DNA of 64,000 nt from Armigeres subalbatus (taxonomy: Eukaryota; Arthropoda; Insecta; Diptera; Culicidae): NCBI RefSeq assembly GCF_024139115.2, contig NC_085141.1:407799612-407863611 (forward strand), given 5' to 3'. Shown one piece after another: positions 21,884 to 32,756 of this stretch. Both the position numbers and the translations under genes were made by a program. Each line of letters begins with the position of its first letter. Within the stretch, counting starts at the first letter, position 1. The notes below the pieces were generated by a model. It was not told the DNA's origin. It saw only the letters and a program-made list of their open reading frames with translations, and ran no database searches.

Positions 21884-22210
21884 ACAGTCGAGTCTCTACA
21901 TCACGATGTTCTATATCTGGATATCTCTCCATATGTCGATGTTTTTCTCGGTCCCTTCAACTTACATGCATTTGGGGTTTCTACGTCTCTCTATCTCGAC
22001 GTGTTCTGGTTAAATTCAGGGGTTTCTCTCCCTATGTCGATATATTCAAATTTCTGGGCTGCTAGATCGTCTTTGAACAAAAACAAACATATCAAAAGCA
22101 AGAGATGATATTGGTTTTGTCATCGTTTTTTATAGCACCAAGATTTTTTCGATCTAGTACCCATTTAAGTTTTCCTTCCATTCCTCGATCTCTCCTCATT
22201 TCGATGGTTT
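21884..22210 (+). mobile_element. pogo/Tigger-like end with repeated CTATGTCGATG words
   Basis: Begins CAGTCGAGTCTCTACATC directly after TATA, as pogo-type TIRs do. The following 300 bases repeat ATATCTC and ATGTCGATG words, ending near CTCATTTCGATGG. The opposite TIR is not clearly present, so this is a fragment or a diverged MITE. Confidence 0.45.
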
Positions 22211-22239
22211 TTATTTCCTATTAAGTAAGTATACGGAAA

Positions 22240-22329
22240 CGCTTCCGAAGCGTTTCCAGATGAAAACAAGTCCCATCCTCCCCAAGCGCATGAAAGAGAA
22301 GCATGAGTAAACGTCAGCAAGCTCTATTG
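22240..22329. mobile_element. GTCAGCAAGCTC foldback family, partial copy
   Basis: Contains the near-palindrome GGAAACGCTTCCGAAGCGTT and AACGTCAGCAAGCTCTAT. Both are shared with 23585-23885. Confidence 0.55.
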
Positions 22330-22515
22330 ACACCCGAAAAATCCTAGACTGGATCGAGAATCGAACTCGTCATCTCCGGATTAGCAATCCTATGCCTTTG
22401 CTCGTAAGGCTAACTGGAGACTAAACATTTTGAAGTGCACTCCCTAAAATGCTCGGAAAACTTATTTTGGAAATGAAATAGAATTTCTGGTGAAGATTCG
22501 GAAGAACTTGTCGAA
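22330..22515 (-). mobile_element. Inverted copy of tRNA-like SINE head (left arm)
   Basis: Inverse of 24453-24650 over ~185 bases. The minus strand reads a tRNA-like head with GAGTTCGATTCTCG as B box and GCCTTACGAGCAAAGGC upstream. With the right arm it forms a 2.3-kb inverted duplication enclosing 22516-24452. Confidence 0.7.
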
Positions 22516-23265
22516 GAAATTCATTAGAATGTAAAAAATATGAAAATATGAACATTTTTCCACCAAAAATTATATGTATTTCCCACGAGACTGTTTTGAA
22601 TTTTCAGACAGAATTCACATGGAATTTTTCAGCATTTACACTGGCGATATTTTGTTTTTTTTTTTTTTCATGACCAATTTGTAGCAAAATTTTCCAGAGA
22701 AATTGTTCAAAAACATTCTGAATACTAGCACTTTATCAGGATTGTATGAAGTAAGGTCAAAGTTTTTACAGAAATTTTTATTACTGGATTTTTCCTGAAT
22801 ATCCACAAGACATTCTTTTGAAGATTTTTCTTGAATTATTGTAAAAACATGAACAGTTTTCAAAATTGTAGCTGCAGTCCGCTGATGCAAAAGTGTCGGC
22901 GGCGTGATGACCCAAAACCATCTGCGGCGGAATTTTTAGAAAATATTTTTCATTTTCTTTCCCAATTTTTTTTGTGAAAATTGAGACTGAAACGCAACCT
23001 GCTTTTTCGATTATTTTTTTTTTATGGAAATAGGATCTAAAGCTAAGTTGGCCAAATAACTCAGATATGCATCGGCGTTGCGACCGACGCTGCGTTACCA
23101 GGTTTTCTCGATGCTTAATGCTAAATTCATTTTAGCACTGAATTGAAAAGACGCTACGTGGGCATCGGCCCTAAGATGCGCTTTGTGTTTAATGATTAAA
23201 TCATTAAATTTTGATGATTTGTATTTTTTACACCGCTATTGCTATTACCAAAAATTTTCGTGTTA
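22516..23265. other. AT-rich degenerate repeats and unassigned DNA
   Basis: 22516-22870 has GAATTTTCC-type degenerate repeats. 22870-23265 is unassigned; the stretch near 23060-23170 is GC-richer, with no coding signal. Confidence 0.45.
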
Positions 23266-23364
23266 AAAAAAACCACGTGGTTCGAGAGCAACCCCCCTCC
23301 CCATGTGGCTTATCGTGGTCATTTTCCAAACCCCCCTCCCCCCACGTGGTTTCTGGACGGCCCC
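23266..23364. mobile_element. CACGTG foldback repeat, copy a
   Basis: Begins AAAAACCACGTGGTTCG and ends CCACGTGGTTTCTGGACGG, with a CCCCCCTCCCC core. Same design at 27608-27733 and, with ACGTAG in place of ACGTGG, at 29872-29985 and 32633-32756. The end GGGCCRTCCAGAAACCACGT is shared by all four. Confidence 0.65.
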
Positions 23365-23584
23365 TTAAGACATTTTAGGACATGTTTTAGGCTAACCAAT
23401 TTGTGTTACCGAAAAGGCAACCAGTACTGCAATATATAGAAACGCAAAGAATGAATGGTATGCTACAGAAAACTCAAAAAATATTTGATCCGTGATAGCA
23501 TAAAAGTGTGCAGTGGCGATCATGAGCTTTTACAGTACTGATGGCAACATCTTTCTCTTGCACGCGCACAGACGGGATAAGGTT

Positions 23585-23885
23585 TGTTTTCATACGGAAA
23601 CGCTTCCGAAGCGTTGCCGTATGAAAACAAATCCTTTCCTTCCCGAGCGTGTGCAAGAGAAAGATTATTAAACGTCAGATAGCCTTATAGAGCTTGCTGA
23701 CGCTTAGTCATCTTTCTCTTGCACGCGCACTGAAAGAATGGGTTTTGATGAAAACAAATCCTATCCTCCCCATGCTTTTGAAAGAGAAGGATGAGTGAAC
23801 GTCAGCAAGCTCTATAGAGCTTGCTGACGTTCTCATCTTCTCACTGAGGATGGGACATTTTCATCAAAACCCAGTGCGCGTGGAA
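23585..23885. mobile_element. GTCAGCAAGCTC foldback cluster
   Basis: Two overlapping palindromic units. In 23727-23885, AACGTCAGCAAGCTCTA meets its exact inverse TAGAGCTTGCTGACGTT at 23798-23831, and outer words GGGTTTTGATGAAAA/TTTTCATCAAAACCC also pair. The first unit holds CATACGGAAACGCTTCCGAA. Non-coding; related to 22240-22329. Confidence 0.7.
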
Positions 23886-24050
23886 GGCAGGAATGATAAG
23901 CAGCAACGCTCTGAAACTCAAGGGAGGACGGAACCAGTCTAAAAATTTGAACGATAAAAAAATTTTTGACAAAAAATTTCATATTGAAACGACTGGAAAT
24001 AGTTTTTAAGTAGAAATTTTGGCTATCTCAGTCTTTAAAACCATTAAACG

Positions 24051-24430
24051 ATTATCGTTTTACTCTGCCCGACGTTTCGGCCATTGGATGTGGCCTTTTT
24101 CAAGGGAAAAATTGGTCAATCGTTTTTGTCCTAATTTACATGTCGTTCTGGGTGTCGTATGGTCATAGTATTGGCTTTTTTGCGGTGGTTTTGTTCTACA
24201 ATTTGATATTTTATCAACGGTCACAGTGCTCGACATAACAACAGACATAAGACAGTCGTTGTTATGTCGAGCACTGTGACCGTTGATAAAATATCAAATT
24301 ATCACCACCGCATAAGAATATATGACCACATGACCAGAAACTGTTATCTGCATAGGACAAAACGCTGGTGACAAACCTTTGAAAAGGATCCAATGGCAAA
24401 CGAAACCGTGTGGCAGAGTAAAACGATAAT
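24051..24430. mobile_element. 380-bp long palindrome
   Basis: ATTATCGTTTTACTCTGCC at the left is answered by its inverse at 24412-24430. The centre TATCAACGGTCACAGTGCTC (24211-24230) pairs exactly with 24268-24287 around a ~20-base loop. Arms also share a CCATTGGAT...CTTTTTCAA-like block. A foldback element with no reading frame of note. Confidence 0.8.
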
Positions 24431-24452
24431 AATGAGAACTGAGATACAAAAC

Positions 24453-24829
24453 TTCTACATCGACGAGTTCTTCGAATCTTCACCAGAAATTCTATTTCAT
24501 TTCAAAATAAGTTTTCCGAGCATTTTAGGGAGTGCACTTCAAAATGTTTAGTCTCAGTTAGCCTTACGAGCAAAGGCATAGGATTGCCAATCCGGAGATG
24601 ACGAGTTCGATTCTCGTTCTGTCTAGGATTTTTCGGGTGTCAAACATTGTCGACACCCTAGGTATAATGTATCCTTCGTACTTGCTACACAAGATATATA
24701 ATCGTACAATTGCTGGCATTTAAAACTTTCAATTTATAACTGAGGAAATGCTAATAGAATAAACTAAGTTGAAAAGCAGACCAACTTCCAGTTGGAATAT
24801 GGAGCCATAGAAGAAGAAGAAGACTTCTA
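24453..24829 (+). mobile_element. tRNA-derived SINE with (AAG)n tail
   Basis: tRNA-like head with AGCCTTACGAGCAAAGGC and B box GAGTTCGATTCTCG near 24602-24615, an AT-rich body, and a GAAGAAGAAGAAG tail at 24812-24825. Distinct from Feilai; possibly the Aedes Gecko type, but I cannot confirm the name. The head and its upstream flank occur inverted at 22330-22515. Confidence 0.6.
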
Positions 24830-25950
24830 AATTTTTCAAGAAAAATCTTCTGAATTTTCATGAGAAATTAAATAGCCAATGCCACATGAAACACTTTGAT
24901 ATTACCGTTGATTTTTTTGTTTTGGATTTTGTTTTCAAATTTGGAATTTTGAAATGAAATTTTTTACGCTCTTTGTGAGCTCTATCACATTTTAAATTTT
25001 CCAAATATTTTTTTATTCGAGGCATTATTTAGAATTTCCACGGAAGAGTCTATGGATTATCTTCAAAAATACTTTTGGATTTTCATAGAATAAATCTTTA
25101 GAATTCTCAAGGTTCGTTTTTAATTTGCACCATAAATTCTTCCAAAATTTCATGGGAAATTCATTCTTCTTCGGAAAGTCATTTGATTTCTTTGTAGGTT
25201 CAGCTAAACATTGCTTTAAATCTTTACCATGCAAAGATGCACAAGAAATGATTTAAAAATTTTAAGGAATTTTCACATCAGAAAATCTTTAAAATTTTGT
25301 TTTAATTTCTAAGGAATTCCTATTGGAATTGCTTCTAAAGTACAACCTTCACAAGTACTACAAAAGTGCAATTTTTTCGTTATTTCTACTTGTAAAAACA
25401 TCGAAATATCCTCGGGAAATTCATTATTGGTGTTTTAGATGAACTTTTTTTCGATTTTCTACTGGAAAATCTTAGGAATTTCCATCGGAAATATTTTGGT
25501 ATACTCCAAATAATTTCTTTTGGAAATTAAAAAAACTGCTGAAAATTTCTAAGATTTTTTTGAAAAACGAAAAAAATTTCCATTGGAAATTTAGAAGAAT
25601 TTCCTTTGAAGATTCATTAAATTTGCCCAGGATTTTGAAAAAAATCTTTAGAGATTCTGTAAAAAAAGTAAGCTGGATTTTTTTTCTAATTTATGCCGGA
25701 AGTTCTTCGGAATTTGATGTTTATTGGAATTTTCATGCATTTAGGATCCTTCTACGGATTCTTCTAGTTCTTCAAAATTTCTACCGAACCTTTTTTAGGA
25801 ACTTTTCCACAGAATTTCGAAAAAAAAATCGTTGAAATACTGAAGATTTTTCCGTGGAGACTCCGAAGAATTTCTTCTAACTATTCTGAAGGGTTTCCCT
25901 TGCAACTCCAGAATAATTATTCTTGAAAATTAGGAAGATCTTGGAATTTA
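24830..25950. repeat. GAATTTTC/AAATTCTT degenerate repeat block
   Basis: Continuous ~12-bp texture (GAATTTCC, AAATTCTTC and inverses) across 1.1 kb, as at 13290. All frames here are low-complexity. Confidence 0.6.
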
Positions 25951-26933
25951 AAATTCATCCAAGCAATACATGTAGGCAATTATTTAGGATTAAGAAGCCT
26001 AGTTCTTATGATATTGAATAATTAGGCTAATTGATCGAAAAATTTAATAATGCACCTAATTAGAACATTTAGGTGCATTTTTAAATTCGATCAATAATGC
26101 ACAAAATTCTAGTAGTGCGTATGAAAGGTTATGGCATAGAGAAGTTTGCATTTAAAAATCAACATGAAATTCTAAATAAAAAAAATTATTAAAATTAAAT
26201 TTAAAAAATGCTTTTTAAATTCATAAAAGGTCTTAGAACTAAGAAGAGTCCGGCGATATGAAAAAAGTGGCAGTGTTCCAGAAAAAACACTCCCATACCT
26301 AAAACAATCTAGCGTAACACATAGTGTTATAATGACGATTGAAATTGAATTCCAAAACAAATCTCAACCCTTTCAGGACGGATGGGTCATATATGCCCAG
26401 CGTTTTAGATTGGCTATTAAATCACAAAGAGAGCTAGACCACCATTTTCTTCAGTAAAATTGTTCATCTAGATATTGGTTTTACAGAAAAAATATGGGAG
26501 CTCAAATTTGACTGATCCTGAAAACTCAGTTATCCGAAACTTTGGGAAGATTTCGATTCTAAGAGCATGCAAATGAAGTTGAAATGTTTGAATCATTCTG
26601 AACACTCAGATAAGATGGGTCATCCTGAACGTTAAGCCAGTGATTGCTCTCAAGTTCAGCCTACGACTTCTCAGGTGATCAATCATGACATTTGTAATGT
26701 CCTCATCATCTGTATGTACCTAATCCGATGAAATAAGCATATGATCCTAATTTCCATTAACATGAGATCTAAGAGACAAGGTACCCAAAATTATCTTGAG
26801 TCAACATCAAGCTGCACAATGACTATGCCTTTTTGTAGGGCCTTAGAAGCACTGGGTTCACGGACTTGAAGGAATAGGAGTTCAAACATTACGACTTCCA
26901 GGACGTTTTTAAAACCTAAAAGTTTTGTATAAC
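25951..26933. other. Unassigned AT-rich DNA
   Basis: No element boundaries, SINE boxes or coding frames recognised. Confidence 0.45.
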
Positions 26934-27057
26934 CTAAGTCGAGTCAAGTACGAACCACTGAAGACGACCTTACTGTTGAGGTCGAAATACGTATCTGTCA
27001 AGGTACAATCAAGTGGTGGAATTAAATGGGAAGGTACAAACTCGTCTTATGACAAGT
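26934..27057. mobile_element. ACTTGTCATAAGACGAG family, one-armed copy
   Basis: Has GACGACCTTACTGTTGAGGT and the right arm ending CTCGTCTTATGACAAGT. The left arm is replaced by CTAAGTCGAGTCAAGTACG, as in 17926-18033. Confidence 0.6.
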
Positions 27058-27607
27058 AAAGACATTCCATTAAAAAGCTCAACATAATTTTTTTAACTAA
27101 AAAGTCTGTAGTAGCTTGTACAAATAACAATTGCCATATCAACCCAATGGACCTAATGAGATATTATATCATACATCATTCATAATTTGATTAATTGGAT
27201 AAATCGAATGATCCGAACTCCAAAATGATAATTGATCTATAATACATTCATTCTTCTATGAGTCCACCATTGACTGAAGCATATTCGAGATATGGAATAG
27301 AAGTTCCTTGGGAAATTATTCGAAAGACATCAGAGTGAACGAAAAAATTTGTTTAGTATGGCATCATTGGATTCCACGAGTCAATATCAAAATAAAATTT
27401 CAATGAAGAATTAGAAATTTTGAGAGATGAGCCAGCTCTAGATTATTTATTAGAGAAAAAATAGAATCTTCGAAATAATGAAAATTTATAATTTCCATGC
27501 TGTGTTTTAGTTGGATTTTGAATCAGTTGAAATTGTCCATCTTCAAAATTGATCGGATTAACCATATGTTTTAGTTACATAGGTTTTTTTTTTTAATTTT
27601 TGTGCTT
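27058..27607. other. Unassigned AT-rich DNA
   Basis: The first ~40 bases match the outer flank of the 19713 element; the rest holds nothing recognisable. Confidence 0.4.
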
Positions 27608-27733
27608 GAAAAAAAAAACCACGTGGTCAAAGGGGGGGGGGAGGGGGTCTGCCAAATGACCACGATAGACCACATGGGGGGGGGGGGGGTTGAAAATCTT
27701 CAAAAATATGACCACGTGGTTTCTGGATGGCCC
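27608..27733. mobile_element. CACGTG foldback repeat, copy b
   Basis: AAAAACCACGTGGTCAAAGG on the left, poly-G core, ACCACGTGGTTTCTGGATGG on the right. The internal CCACGATAGACCACATGG matches copy a. Confidence 0.65.
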
Positions 27734-27964
27734 TAAACACAAAAATATAATTTTTGCTGACCTAGAATATTACCAGAATTTATACAACATAATCGCATTT
27801 GCCCAAAAGTACACGCGGCGCTCCCCAGAGGAAACGACGCACCACACTTTTTGCTGCCCGTATACACTGAGGAAAATGGACGTATGATTTTCAATCAAAC
27901 GCCTCATAAAAATTTGCCACAAAAAATCGGTATGAAATATGTTGCCTTATGAATGATGATTTTC

Positions 27965-28070
27965 ATTTGAAAAAAAGTGAAGTGCGGCAGACTGGGTTCG
28001 AACCATGGACGTCGGGGTTGGGAGGCCGGTATGTAGACCACATGCCCATCGACGCTTGATTACTCGGGAA
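27965..28070 (-). mobile_element. tRNA-like SINE head
   Basis: Minus strand: GATGGGCATGTGGTCTACA (A-box-like), CCGGCCTCCCAACC, then the B box GGTTCGAACCC near 27985-27996. Spacing matches a tRNA, but the acceptor stem does not close, so it is a tRNA-derived repeat. The adjoining 28070-28370 segment has a 98-codon minus frame that I do not recognise. Confidence 0.5.
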
Positions 28071-28692
28071 GGTAACTGCGTATAAGAAGCACTGTTGGTG
28101 GAATAATCAGTCGAAGATTCATAAGGCGCCAGTTATGAATTTCGATAGTCCAGTTCGCTGAGTGTACTCGATTCTTATGGGGAGATAACATTGCGGCGTT
28201 TCCTAGAGTGCGGTTGTTCCTTTCGAATGCGAAACGCCGCGTGGAATCTTGTGCAAATGAGCTTTTAGAAACATTACAACACCCGAGCGGTGTATCGTAT
28301 TGACAGCACCCTACAATATTCTTGACCGATGCACTATCGTTTGCAATTTCAACCATGAATGAAGTAGGGCTTTAGAACCAAATTGACATTTAGGATGAAG
28401 ATATAGATATAAATGATAGATGTGAGATAGTTTCCTAAGTATCACAAATCATACTGATTTGGGTGCAGCAACTCACATATGACCAAATTTGAATACCTGT
28501 AAGTCATTGTAACTCTACGACATATGTGTTACTTGGGTAATTTATAAATAATTTATATCATCCTGTTCATATGCTTGAAAAGTAGAAACATAAGTACTAG
28601 AAAGCACTGTAGCTATTTGAAGTATTTTTTTCGCCAAATTATACTTCAACAAGATTCAATAGGCAGGCCATAATAATAAACATACACTACAA
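28071..28692. other. Unassigned stretch
   Basis: Moderate GC until 28370, then AT-rich. It may include the body of the SINE whose head is at 27965-28070, but no tail is identifiable. Confidence 0.35.
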
Positions 28693-28895
28693 CAGCGGTT
28701 CTCAACCTGAGGTACACGTACCTCTGCGGGTACTTTCCCGAGCAACACGAGTCAGACAAAAATAGTTGCAACAACTTTTTTATGACTGAATCTGGTCACA
28801 TATGAGTTGCAGATACATATGTGGAACATGTATGCTGTTAGGGTTCGCGTGGACGGTGCATCGAACAAAAATGCATAATGGCGGATGTATTGGAA
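28693..28895 (+). mobile_element. Charlie-like hAT terminus, interrupted
   Basis: Starts CAGCGGTTCTCAACCTGAGG. After the 107-bp insert (28737-28843), similarity to 20701-20791 resumes with ACAAAAATGCATAATGGCGG. No opposite TIR found. Confidence 0.6.
28737..28843 (+). mobile_element. AGCAGCACA MITE family copy
   Basis: CCCGAGCAACACGAGTCAG at one end and TATGCTGTTAGGG at the other, with TGACTGAATCTGGTCACATA in the middle. Inserted in a Charlie-like hAT end; the uninterrupted homolog at 20701 shows the empty site. Confidence 0.75.
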
Positions 28896-28995
28896 TTTTA
28901 ATCAAAACTTATTGATAAAGTTTCGATGTAAGGGAAATTTCCCGATCTCCTTCTCACTGAACATATATCTCAATGCGAAACAAATAAATACTTCA

Positions 28996-29073
28996 AGTAA
29001 CATTTTAAGTTTTATAACGCTCTTGAAAACCATGATTTACTCTACAAGAGTGTTATAAAACCAAAATGTTACT
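28996..29073. mobile_element. AGTAACATTTT foldback MITE, intact 78-bp copy
   Basis: AGTAACATTTTAAGTTTTAT pairs with ATAAAACCAAAATGTTACT, and CTCTTG with CAAGAG. The loop is about 20 bases. Reference copy for 7582-7976 and 57571-57661. Confidence 0.8.
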
Positions 29074-29871
29074 AGGGACGGCACTAATTTGGTCGCTTCT
29101 TTTTGTCAACATGTGTGCCCTGCTGCTGGAAAAGATCACAAAAATAAGAAAGTCAATTCCTCCAAAGTGCATATTTTTTTTATCTCAAAATTTACCCTTG
29201 TACATAATATAAATGGCGGTCAGTAACTCAAATACTATTGAATCCTGCCCCCACAACCTTTAGGCTGTGGGACAAAAGATCAAGAGGACAGAACGACGAA
29301 TGATTCTTTTTTAACCTTCTATGCAATCTACCTGATCTGAACAAAATAATTAATAAAATTAAGAGTCTACACGTTCGGAAGCCTCCATTTGAGAGACGTA
29401 AAGTTTTTTTTTTCGAAAAGCTCAGTTGCTTCGTCGCTAAACTTATAAACTTCTAAACTTCTCAAAAGCTTCCTTCAAAGCAGCCGGAAGCCTACTTTCA
29501 ATTGGCCTGAACTGCCTATGATCGCATATTTGTAACATTTGCATTTTTGCGATTACAGGTTGAGTTTATGAATCGTCTCCAAATTGTTGGTTCTTTCAGT
29601 TGGCCAGATGAAACCAGAAGGTTTGTTCTGAAAATCTTGAAAAAACTACCAAGTTGTTTTGTAACATTTGGCAAAGTGACTGCATAACAGTAACACCGGA
29701 GAATGTTGTCGGCTCGAGCAAAATCGAACTGGAAAAGGTTTTCATGTAATTTTTAACAATTTTTAGAAAATCGTTCAGATTTCCATACTCATGCGTATCT
29801 CAAACATAATTCTTCCATTTCGTCCATGCCTACTTTTGTCGATTGTTACAAATATGCGATCATGGGCAGTG
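29074..29871. other. Unassigned stretch
   Basis: 29460-29520 carries a piece of the GGAAGCCT minisatellite type seen at 32757-32965. Otherwise nothing recognisable. Confidence 0.4.
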
Positions 29872-29985
29872 AGGGCTGTCCATAAACCACGTAGACTCTT
29901 GAGGGGAGGGAGGGGTTTTGAAAAAGTCCACAATAGTCTACGAAGGGGGACGGAGGGTATACCAAAAGTCTACGTAGACTTTTTA
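29872..29985. mobile_element. CACGTG foldback family, ACGTAG variant, copy c
   Basis: GGGCTGTCCATAAACCACGT at the left, GAGGGAGGGG core, and GTCTACGTAGAC at the right. Confidence 0.6.
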
Positions 29986-30219
29986 ATTTGATGTTTTTTA
30001 AAAGCGATTTATACAGCGGCATCGTGCTAAACTCACTTGTTTGATTTTTTGGGATGTTCCGTTTTTTTTTGCATGACTTTACCGAAATAATCTTTTGCAT
30101 TTCTCCTTAAAAATTTAATGAATTTCACTAAAGAAGTAAAAGTCTGAGCTACGGCTTAAAACTATCATATATTTCACCAGGAAATTCTTCTGTGTTGAGC
30201 AAGAAAATTCTCCAAAGTA
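29986..30219. other. Unassigned AT-rich DNA
   Basis: No features recognised. Confidence 0.4.
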
Positions 30220-30972
30220 CCGTCGTTCGGGGTGACATTGGGCCTAGGGGGTAAGATTGGGCCAAAAACGAAAAATGTTTCAATTCCTAATATCTCAGAA
30301 ACTGTTACGAATTTTGATGAAAACTTCAAACGGTTCGAAATTATATTAAAATTCACGTCTAGGAAATCACAAAACAAATTCCAAGAACTAATTGTGCTTG
30401 TACGATAATGCTTGGAATTTGAATGTAAAACTATTAAGCGAATGAACCCGTATTAAAATAGTGTCAGTAATGGTCCAACAAATCTATTACATAACTAGTT
30501 TTTAGATAAATGGATACCTGGTTATCATGTTACGATAATCTGTTGTTCATTTATAGAATTTTATTAATATTTATATAACGGTTCTGGTTTTTCGTAGCAA
30601 CGAGCAATGCACGCAAAAAGGGGTGAGATTGGGCCAAGCCTTCAGTTGATTTGCCATACATAGTTGGTAAGAGCCGTAATGCAGGCAATTATTTTGAATG
30701 AACGATTGAATCGTTCCATCGTCACCGCTGAACTATTTCATTTGGCCCAATGTCACCCCCTGTGCGGGGTGAGAATGGGCCAATTTTGAACAACATATAA
30801 CTTTGAAGAATTTCAAAAATTCATTATTTTATCCCCACACAGCGGTAAATTTATTATTCAAGCTTGTACCAAACTAATTAAAACTTGATTCCAATGTTAA
30901 CTACCTACTAGAGCTCTGTAACATTTACTTGGAGCATATCACATTTTAGCCCAATGACACCCCCGGTGGCGG
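30220..30972. mobile_element. TA-flanked element with GGGGTGAGATTGGGCC words
   Basis: 753 bp. Ends CCGTCGTTCGGGGTGACATT and the inverse of the right end (CCGCCACCGGGGGTGTCATT) match with mismatches; TA flanks at 30218-30219 and 30973-30974. The word GGGGTGANATTGGGCC recurs forward at 30229, 30248 (variant), 30620 and 30766 (variant), and reversed at 30744 and 30949. Non-coding; same design as 16209-17166 but unrelated sequence. Confidence 0.78.
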
Positions 30973-32240
30973 TATTCTATAAAAATTTTCGATTTTTTTC
31001 AAAATCTTCACTTGGATTTTACTGCAGATTCTACTAGAATTTCATTTGATTTTCGGCAGGAGCTTCTTTGCAAACTATCGAAATTATGTCGTACTTCAAC
31101 GGATTTTTTTTAATTTACAAAGGAAGTATTTTGGAATATCCAAGAAAAAGTCTTTGGAATGCCCAAAAGATATTCTTTGGAACTTGTAAAGAGAATTCAC
31201 CGAACTTCTGCGAGAAACCCTTCAGAATATTAACTGGAGATTTTCTGGGAAGTCCCCGAAATGTTTTGCTTAATTTCGGAAGTTCTTCGGAATTTTGGCG
31301 AGGAATTCTTTGCAAATATAAGCAAAATTGTTCAAAATGCCCGTGGAAAATTCTTATCCAGTTTTCCGCGAGCGGTAATAGCCGCCAGTCAGACTGCCTG
31401 CGGGTCAGTCTCTGATTTGACGTTTCTGGAGGTCAACTGCACCCACCGATCCGAGAATTTTGACCAATGTTGCATATGTATAAGAAGGTGCTGATTCAGT
31501 GAATTCAAGCCTTCTTATATACCACATTGATCAAAATTCTCGAATGGTGGGTGCAGTTGACCTCCAGAAACGTCAAATCAGAGACTAACCCGCAGGCAAG
31601 CTGGCGGCCATTACCGCTCGCGGAAAACTGGATTCGTAAATTTCTTCGGCAGTTCTAATGCAAATTCTTTGGAATTATCGATGGAAAATTTTCGGAATTT
31701 CTAAATAAATTGCTGAAAACTCCAACGAGAAATTATTTGAATTTCCCACCAGAAACAGTTTGAGTTTCCACAAAAAATATTTGCAATTTTTGTAAAAAAG
31801 CCCTACTAATTTTCATGAAAATTTATTCGAATTTTTTACAAGAAGTTCACAAAAAGTTCAACTGAAAATTCTCCATAATTTCCTCAAGAAATTGCTCCAA
31901 ATTTGCAAGACAAATTAAAAAATACCGTAGGAAACCATTCTAAATTTCCACGGGAAATATTTCAGAATGTCCGTTTAAACTAAAATTACTTCGAAATAAT
32001 TCTAAATTTTCAAGGAAAATTACTCGGTTTTTTAACGGGGAAACTTTTGGAATTTAGAAGAAAAATCTTGGGATTAACAGATGATTATTCAACGGGATAT
32101 TACATGGAATTTTCAAGAAAAGCATCGGAACTATCACGGAGAGTTATTTGGAGTATTTCAAGGTTATCAATTGGGGAATTTTTACGAAATTTTTACGCAA
32201 AACTTATTGGAATGTAGACTTGACATTCTCGAAATTTGAA
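30973..32240. repeat. GAATTTTC degenerate repeats around a palindrome
   Basis: Same ~12-bp texture as 13290 and 24830. It is split by a 278-bp palindrome at 31356-31633, with the texture resuming on both sides. Confidence 0.6.
31356..31633. mobile_element. 278-bp near-perfect palindrome
   Basis: Left arm starts ATCCAGTTTTCCGCGAGCGG and the right arm ends with its exact inverse. Arms are ~135 bases each, including GACGTTTCTGGAGGTCAACT paired with its inverse. The centre is a short loop near 31490-31505. Few mismatches, so it is recent or kept by gene conversion. No TSD found and no coding. Confidence 0.82.
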
Positions 32241-32632
32241 CTCGAAATTTTTCTAAATTCTGTAAATTCACGATTTTCACAATTGTGAACCGGCGTTGAG
32301 AATTATAGGTCAGATACGTGACAGATTTTATCAGTGGCGCGCCGATGCAGAAATGTCGGCGATGGTGGTGCACACTTATAGGAGGAGTTGAATTCAACAG
32401 TAATTAAATTAATTGGGTTTTAGATTTGATTTTAGGATTTAGGGATAGAGGATTAAATTTGATTTCGTTTCAATTTGATTTTTGTTTTGTTGGATTTTGC
32501 TCAGTGTGATTTTGTTAAGTTTGAAATTCGAATTTTGTTGTAATGTTTACATGTAAATGGAATTGAATAGCTGAATTGCTTTCCATATTTCCATATTTTT
32601 CCAATCACATATGATGTTTTGTAAAATTTGAT
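32241..32632. other. Unassigned AT-rich DNA
   Basis: Mostly TTTGATTT-type low-complexity sequence in 32400-32540. Nothing recognised. Confidence 0.4.
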
Positions 32633-32756
32633 AAAGTCTACGTAGACATCATGGGGGGGAGGGAGAGGTTTTGAAAAAGTCTACGAAAGTCTACTAGGGG
32701 GGACGGGGGGATTTGGAAAAGTGAAATTTCGGTCTACGTGGTTTGTGGACAGCCCC
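32633..32756. mobile_element. CACGTG foldback family, ACGTAG variant, copy d
   Basis: AAAGTCTACGTAGACATCAT at the left, GGGGGGAGGG core, GTCTACGTGGTTTGTGGAC at the right. Confidence 0.6.

Noticed and set aside
27965..28070. True tRNA gene on the minus strand
   Set aside because: Good A- and B-box-like words but the acceptor stem does not close; treated as a tRNA-derived repeat.
29791..30100. Short overlapping ORFs on both strands
   Set aside because: They lie in the ACGTAG foldback repeat and AT-rich flank.
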